DNA from: Lepidonotus clava
Lineage: Eukaryota; Annelida; Polychaeta; Phyllodocida; Polynoidae
Assembly: GCA_936440205.1 (NCBI GenBank)
Contig: OW387138.1
Coordinates: 53,583,526 to 53,647,525, forward strand
DNA length: 64,000 nucleotides
Direction: 5' to 3'
In this document: piece after piece, positions 58,001 to 64,000 of the stretch
How positions within the stretch are numbered: position 1 is the first letter of the stretch
Layout of the letters: each line of letters begins with the position of its first letter
The notes under the pieces: model-generated
Told to the model about the DNA's origin: nothing
The model's input: the letters and a program-made list of their open reading frames with translations, nothing else
Databases searched by the model: none
Translations under genes and position numbers: made by a program

Positions 58001-61000
58001 TTAAATTGGCTGTACATGTGCATCGGCGATACCCGACCGATACCCGGGCTTCACCGCCCAGTCTGGGGTGTTGGGAGGAGGCTGTTGGCGTTTTGGATTA
58101 TCGTCGGGGACATTGTTCCGCTTCTTTTCCATTCTAACGCCCCGCTGACGGCCGCTAATTTCGTCATACTCAATTTCGTCCAGGTGGGCTTTGTAGGCCC
58201 TCAGCTCATCGCTCTCCCACACGAGCGGTTTGACGCGGCGGTGATATCGCTCTTTCGTCTTCCCGTCTTTGTCGACCGCGGCCGGATAATAAAGTCCGCG
58301 CTCCTCGTCGCTCGTGTAGTCGGGGGTGAGGAGGCGCCTCACGGAAATTTTTCGAGCTTCGTCCCACGTTTTGACGAAATTTTCCAACCCCACTATCCGT
58401 CTTCTGAGCTTCTGCAAAGTTAAAAAGACACTTTTTTTATTTTAATACAGTTACGACATACTTGGTCAAGAACATCCAATAAACACAAACAAGTTTTTCA
58501 ATATTTCAGTTGCCTTAATTTAAAAGCTGGTCACTGCAGTTAATTTCAAAAGCGTTGCTTTATCCTTGGTCTCTATAACATACAGGCACTTTTTATTAAT
58601 TGTGTCATATCCATTCTAATTGTATGTCAAGATTATTGTCCAAGGAAGCAAGTAAGGTTACAGTGCTCTATAAAAATTCATAATGTAAAAAAATTATAAT
58701 TGTTTCCCAAGTTTCAGTGTTGCAACCATAAGATCATTTCACAGCCGGGCCCCCTGTTTTAAGCCAAATTGCCGATTCACAGCTACAGCCCCCGGTATAG
58801 TTCCGACCGCAGTTTGTACGTATACCCCTTTTTGAACTGAGTGGGTCCCCGGGAAGTCACACCCCCTACACCATAGACCCCCAGTCTGTCTACTCAGATA
58901 TCAAAGTAGGACATATCATCGTTCTTCAAAATAGAAAACAACCCCTTTCCACTGACATTTATACCAAAAAATCGACCCCTTATTCTTCAAAACGCAGACA
59001 TTTAGTGGCCAAGAAATACCCTTTTTCGTGAAATTTCATATTTCCCAGGAAAAAAAAGACCCTTATTTTCATATCATGGATATTTGGGATGAAAAAGTAA
59101 CCTTTTTTCTAGAAACAAGGACATGTGAATGTTGTCAAACTAGACCCTTTCTTCGCGTTTTTTAGAACAATGATGCGTATCCTTCCACCCAAGGAGTGGA
59201 CAGACTGGGCATAGACCGTAGACATTACTCTTTCTCCTCGGCTTTGCACTTGAAAGGTGTAAAATTTCGGCCTGCCTGAATCGAACTACGTCAAACAATG
59301 TTGAGAACAATAGTCCGCAAAAGCCATGACGTCGGGCGGGCCCCTAACGGTCACTGCACGCTGCTCCCGTGCCTAAACATGGGCAGGGCTGGGCCGGGGG
59401 TCCCCTCTATGAACTTTAGTAGGACCCAGCTGTCAGATTTGCTATTTCCACTAATAATGCTCGCAAACTTATGAAAACATGTATTTTCATAGGGGAATTA
59501 TCAATGTGCATTATGATATACTTGAAAAGAAAAAGAGTTAATAAATAGCAAAGTTATAGGCAATGTTATTGTCTGTGTGTACGGGTGACCGTGGTCCAGC
59601 CGGGTGTTATCGGTGCCCCCTCCAGGGCGGGCCGGGCCGGTGACCGGGGGTGTAGGGTTACCGGGGCCGGTCGTAAAAGGTTTAGGCCCAACACAGGGCC
59701 CAACACGTCTTGCGGGAGGGGTCCGTGACGTCAGACTTTTGTGGTCTATAGAGGAAGTCTGTAACAAAAATTTATTTACCTCGTTCACGTGGTGACGGAT
59801 GATAGCCTTTTCATTGTCAGCCTTAATTCGGTTCTTCCGCATTCTGTTGGCCCTGTTTTGGAGGGTCTTGAAGTAGGTGTTGGCAGAAGCTAGAAAAAGA
59901 GGAAGGACATGAAGTGTGCTTAAAACTGGAGCCATTAAGTAGACAAAGGCACTATAAAGGCAATAAATCAAGGGAATACATGTTAAAAATGCAAAGTGAG
60001 GGTCAACATATTATTCACGAATTAAAACCATCATTACACTGGTATTATATTTCTTTGTCCAGATAATAGAACTTACGTTTTTTTCAGATGACTGGGAGGA
60101 TAACTTAAATTATAAAAGTAACAATTTCCAATGTAAGTGGAGCCTATTTAGACACTAAAAACAGATTTCCAGCATTTCAAGCATGTTAAAATTTGTGTTA
60201 ATTGAAGGACCAATACTTTGGAATCATGGACATTAGATGCATGAAATGTACAGCTGCAGGTTAGTTAACAAAGAAACTTGCTACCTATGGGACTTACCTA
60301 ACACCTCTTCTCTGGGGGTATCTGGCCCGAGGCACACGTTGTCAACAACGGCCTTGATGATCGGCGCGTTATCCGGGTGTTTGATCCCCGCCCTGAATGT
60401 TGGAATATATTTATATTGTTCAATTCATTGGCATCACGTCAAGTGCTCTATGACTCTATTAACATGAAAAAAAACAGCAAAACTTATATTCAGCTGCAGC
60501 TTCTGGTGTTCAGGAACACATTACCCATTGCTTACTTAAAAACAATATTATTTTCTGTACTATTCATGTTGTTATGACGTAATCAACTTACCCAGGGTTC
60601 AGGTTGAATCCCCAACCAGGCTCACCTCTCTTGGCCTTGTAGGCCGAACGAACGAGTTCCTACAAACAATATAATAAGCCAATAATTAATAGTGGACTTC
60701 TAACTATATGTCAGTGTACGAAATCATTACGGATTTTCGTTGTTTTCCGGGATGTTCCCTGGCGGCGGAGAAGAACATCAGGGCTATACTAGGAATGAGA
60801 TCATTTCTAAACAAACCGAGAACTATATCAAACGGTAACGTTTTCAAGGTGAGATTATTAGTTAATTATAAGCTGTAAAAACAAACTTTAGAACTTACAC
60901 ATATTTCATTGCGTGGTTTGGGTGGTTTGGCAGCTGCAGCTGGCTTCGCTTGGTTCACGAGCACCTCCACCTGGGCCTTTGCCGCAGCCGCTTCAGCCTC

Positions 61001-61657
61001 CGCCCTTCGGCACTTCTTCTCCAGCTCCTCCATCCTGGCCAGCAAATGGGCCATGGACGGTTCAGCTGTAGACGTGGAGGGGCCGGACGAGGACGAGTAT
61101 TCGGGCGTGAACGACCTTTGGGACGTCGTCGACGAGAACGACCCTTGCGATGTCAAGGGCCCGGGCGTGAACGACCTTTGGGACGTCGTCGACGAGAACG
61201 ACCCTTGCGATGTCAAGGGTCCGGGCGTGGACGACGTTCTGGACGTGGAGCTGGGGAACCATGGATGGGATTGCGACGAGGAGGGCGTCATCCCCAAGGG
61301 CGTGGATCCGGAGGGCGTGGAGGGCGTGGAGGGCGTGGAGGGCGTGGACGACGATGCGGATGGAGTACCGCCTTGGGAACCACCAAGGCTAAGGTCCACG
61401 TCGTTGAGGGTGGATCCCTCTTCCGCGTACAGGGAGTCGTGAAGAGACTGATCCGCAGAGAGATCCGGAAACCCATTCTGTGACCCATACTGACGCGCAT
61501 CCGCAGACATATCCAACAGCAGAGTACCTACGCCTGCTGATGAATCATGATCGGTTATTTTCTCGCCACCCGGTTTGGGGCTGCTGGTCAAGATCCTGCA
61601 TGAGCTCGTAGACGGGTTTGACAGAACAGCGTCACTATAATCAGTTGACCCGTTCAT
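58001..61657 (-). CDS. Spliced gene of unknown function, five exons, 480 aa
   Basis: Exons: 60,899-61,657, 60,592-60,659, 60,298-60,392, 59,780-59,889 and 58,001-58,411, all with GT..AG borders and matching phase, giving 481 codons. The first half is Ser/Thr/Pro-rich with a 20-residue tandem repeat (SSTTSQRSFTPGPLTSQG) and a STPSTPSTPS run, then a coiled-coil-like LARMEELEKKCRRAEAEAAA. The second half is basic and looks conserved: ELVRSAYKAKRGEPGWGFNL, ANTYFKTLQNRANRMRKNRI and LLTPDYTSDEER with YHRRVKPLVWESDELRAYK. The DYxSDEE...PLxWxS pattern loosely recalls C14orf93-like proteins of invertebrates; that link is weak. No break was seen. A TATA box lies 48 bp upstream of the ATG. Confidence 0.65.
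61106..61225. repeat. 60-bp tandem duplication in exon 1 of the 480-aa gene
   Basis: Two nearly identical 60-bp units (AACGACCTTTGGGACGTCGT...) encode 20 residues each on the minus strand. A 9-bp GGAGGGCGT repeat at about 61,310-61,345 encodes a TPS run nearby. Confidence 0.85.
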
Positions 61658-61704
61658 GGTGGCAGCAAGTTTTCAAGTGATCTATATAGCCATATGCCAC
61701 GCCG

Positions 61705-61712
61705 TATTTATA
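61705..61712 (-). promoter_or_regulatory. TATA box of the 480-aa gene
   Basis: TATAAATA on the minus strand, 48 bp upstream of the start codon at 61,657. This spacing suits a short 5' UTR. Confidence 0.55.
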
Positions 61713-62308
61713 CATGCCGGGCAGGCCCCCCTGTGGATACATGATCTGGTGAAAGCGATCTTTTATCGATGAGGCAAGACTTTGAACATAAGTTACGTGG
61801 TAGACGTGACGGGTGTGGACGGGGTAAGAGAGACTTTTACCATAAGTTACGTGCTAGCCGTGACGGGGAGTACATGGGGTATCAGCGACACCCTCACCGC
61901 CGCCCCTTGTGAGGCCTGTTACGTGTCAAGAAGTGTTAAGACTACCCCGCGGGCCGCGTGCCGCGGTACTCCTGTGAGGGACCTGACACAGAAGCTAGTT
62001 GACATGCGCCGCCTCAGATGGCCAACAGGTGGACGCGGTCATCACAGACGCGTGTCCCGGTGTCAAACGCGACAGAAGTCATTTCAGATGAACCCCCTGT
62101 CGATCGGCTCTCTGAAGAAAATAGCGGCCTATTAGACGTGCTTCGCACTACCCAGTGTAAAAACTTGTGAAGCCCCCGGCTAGAAGAAGTCGTTTTAGTT
62201 GTACCTTACCTAGCGTTTAAGTTGTCGACCGAGGGTTAACTTTTCGCTAAAGACTAGACGAAGCCCTTACAGTACCTGGGGAGTTGTGATGTCGTGTGGG
62301 GTGGGGGG

Positions 62309-62316
62309 TATAAATA
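62309..62316 (+). promoter_or_regulatory. TATA box upstream of the 62.4-kb ORF
   Basis: TATAAATA after a G-rich run, about 108 bp upstream of the ATG at 62,424. The 61,713-62,308 interval shows no other supportable gene. Confidence 0.5.
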
Positions 62317-62423
62317 TGTGCCTGTACTATACACTGGTTCAGAACAGCCACTTGATGGCCATGGACATCTAGCGACTGTTAAACGCAAGTCTGCGTCTGC
62401 GTCTTGTTCGGGAGGAAAGGCCA

Positions 62424-62966
62424 GTGCTGAGACCTAGTCACCTCCAACCCGCGGACCAATCCGACCATCAGTGGCTGCTTCTCTTGTTAGTGATATACCT
62501 GGGGTGGAAATTTATCGGTATCTTCTGGAAATTGGCAGCAGGCTGTCGCTCGTTGGCGCAGGGTCAACGTCGGAGGGCTACAGTGCAGTGCTGTCTGAGA
62601 ATCTACTGCCGATGGGAAACGCTCCTTTTTCCACTGGCTCCCATTCCCGCCGAAATGGAAGCCGTAGGAAGTGCTGCCTGCCCACGAATGATCATCCAAA
62701 GACCGAGCATCCTGTCCAAGGCCCTGACCGTCGCCTGGTCGGGCCCACTCACGGTCCATCTGAATGGCAGTGACGAACCCTTGACGTTGGAACTCCCGCA
62801 AGAAGTCAAGATTCCTCGTACGGAGCGCGTGCGCCTGAACAAATTTTTCAGGCACAGACTTTGTAGAGCGAGCGTTTGCCTGATAAACAACAGGAACAAC
62901 ATGGCCCAAGAACTACTCCCAGCCGAAAAACTGGGCTGCATGCCTGACGTAGACTCTTGGGTGTGA
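62424..62966 (+). CDS. Unrecognised ORF of 180 codons
   Basis: It starts with ATG downstream of a TATA box and ends in GCMPDVDSWV. The N-terminal third contains a hydrophobic stretch (WLLLLLVIYLGWKFIGIFW) that could be a signal anchor, followed by a basic Arg/Cys-rich part. The C-terminal half (LTVHLNGSDEPLTLELPQEV, RLNKFFRHRLCRASVCLINN) has a more ordinary globular composition. Other frames overlap it, so the frame choice is uncertain. I do not recognise it. Confidence 0.3.
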   Translation: MLRPSHLQPADQSDHQWLLLLLVIYLGWKFIGIFWKLAAGCRSLAQGQRRRATVQCCLRIYCRWETLLFPLAPIPAEMEAVGSAACPRMIIQRPSILSKALTVAWSGPLTVHLNGSDEPLTLELPQEVKIPRTERVRLNKFFRHRLCRASVCLINNRNNMAQELLPAEKLGCMPDVDSWV

Positions 62967-63381
62967 TGAACAGTTATATAAAAGTGTACGATATGTTTGA
63001 AGTAGATATGGCAAAATTTTAATTGTGAAATGCATATGTTCACGAAGCTTTCGAGTTACATATGTACATTAGTGTATGGTCAGTAAATACAATTATGGGA
63101 AAATAGGCGAAACGTTGACACGTGGACATCATAAAACCTTTTCCGCATGCATAACAATAAAACATTTTGATATCATGAACGTGTGTAGTCTTATGTGGCT
63201 GTGACTAATTATAAATGGGAATTCATGAGGATAATGTGAATGAATTGCAGCTGTACATGTGTGACGAAATTATGAGGGCGAGTATATATTCTAAACAACA
63301 AAAATCGAACATGAATGAGAACTGATAACTTTTGAGCTGCAATAAAAGGAAGAGTTAATAGCTAATGTATATATAACCAAC

Positions 63382-64000
63382 TCAATTTAAAGTCAAGCGT
63401 CTGCATGCGCTTTGAATCCTACGTTGTCTGAAATACAGAATTGAGATGAAAACAAAAAGTGCTGGTATCATTATAAAAGTAAGTCCAATGTTCAACAGGT
63501 AAACAGTACCGTGCACACTGGGGGGGAGGAATGGTACGTGGGGAAGATGCAAGTCACCACGAAGTTTCTTGTATTCGACCTCATTCAGTCGAATCTCTTT
63601 CATGTATGTACGGAGGGAAAGGAAATTGTCTTTTGCTCGCTTAAAAATATCCTCTTGGCGGACTCGCATTTGCGGGCTAAGAGGTAAAATTGGGAATGGT
63701 TTATCGTACGAAAAATCCGGGTTCACAAGTCGGCTAAGTGACAGGTTGAGGTGTTGAAGACTAGCAAGGTTGACGGGGAAAACTGTTCTTAAGGGGCCTG
63801 CTGTAGAAGGCAAACAGTTAACACTTGAGACTGGAATTTCCCATTCTTTGGCGGACACAGAACAACCACATTCAAAGGCACGAACGCACGATTCACATCC
63901 AGGATGGGTTGTTGTTCGGTTGGGGCAGCGCACAACGACCTCGTCTATGTGAGAGAACAAATAGGTCCCCGTTGCAATGACTTGGATGTTCGACCTTCTG
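63382..64000 (-). mobile_element. Envelope-like membrane glycoprotein, C-terminal part (fossil of a virus-like element)
   Basis: The minus-strand frame runs off the right edge of the window. It shows a Cys-rich ectodomain end (paired Cys around CESCVRAFECGCSV), a long amphipathic segment and one transmembrane helix (YLLNIGLTFIMIPALFVF) with a short basic tail. This layout is that of envelope-like glycoproteins of virus-like elements in invertebrates; family and age cannot be given from this portion. The part inside the window looks whole. No capsid, integrase or polymerase partner is visible nearby. Confidence 0.45.

Noticed and set aside
30407-61657. CRISPR-like arrays or bacterial operons
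   Set aside because: No regular repeat-spacer pattern; genes are spliced and eukaryotic in structure.

Overview
This window looks like a transposon-rich stretch of a marine invertebrate genome. The signs are introns with GT..AG borders, TATA boxes and AATAAA signals, and element families (animal EnSpm/CACTA, Kolobok/Mutator-like, DUF7869-like, Penelope-like, CR1/jockey-like LINEs) that are common in amphioxus, molluscs, hemichordates and cnidarians. The species cannot be fixed from the sequence alone. No clear housekeeping gene, rRNA or functional tRNA was found. Nearly every long coding stretch is a mobile-element gene.

Layout, left to right. 1-4.4 kb: a zinc-finger-like ORF with three 126-bp repeats, then a broken three-exon DDE-like transposase gene carrying a 24-bp minisatellite. 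5.05-10.23 kb: an apparently intact TTAA-flanked Kolobok-like transposon (spliced 903-aa transposase fused to a DEDDh exonuclease), seated inside a smaller TIR element. 10.83-12.9 kb: a truncated LINE. 13.75-18.19 kb: a 4.4-kb element with terminal inverted repeats and a TA target site, holding a broken four-exon DUF7869-like gene. 18.2-25.3 kb: mostly non-coding, with an SGNH-like relic, a LINE endonuclease scrap and small tandem repeats. 25.29-29.29 kb: a Penelope-like element (RT plus GIY-YIG) flanked by a 17-bp duplication.

29.5-56.6 kb: two paralogous copies, A (about 29.9-44.28 kb) and B (about 48.03-56.62 kb), of an EnSpm/CACTA-related unit. Each carries a spliced tnp2-type transposase on the minus strand, a five-exon PHD-finger protein downstream of it, and a divergently transcribed, spliced, signal-peptide-bearing membrane protein. 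Copy A is interrupted by a 4.5-kb LINE whose ORF1 ends in a NADAR domain; copy B preserves the empty site. A third, internally deleted scrap (C) lies at 44.84-45.45 kb. Between C and B are SINE-like sequences, one of them 5S-rRNA-like.

56.6-64 kb: a spliced, apparently intact 480-aa minus-strand gene of unknown function (58.0-61.66 kb), an unrecognised plus-strand ORF behind a TATA box, and at the right edge the C-terminal part of an envelope-like membrane glycoprotein on the minus strand.

The strongest leads are the EnSpm unit with PHD and membrane-protein partners, the LINE ORF1-NADAR fusion, the TIR-bounded DUF7869 transposon and the transposase-exonuclease fusion. Splice forms were worked out by hand from exon phase and consensus splice sites; no transcript or database evidence was available.
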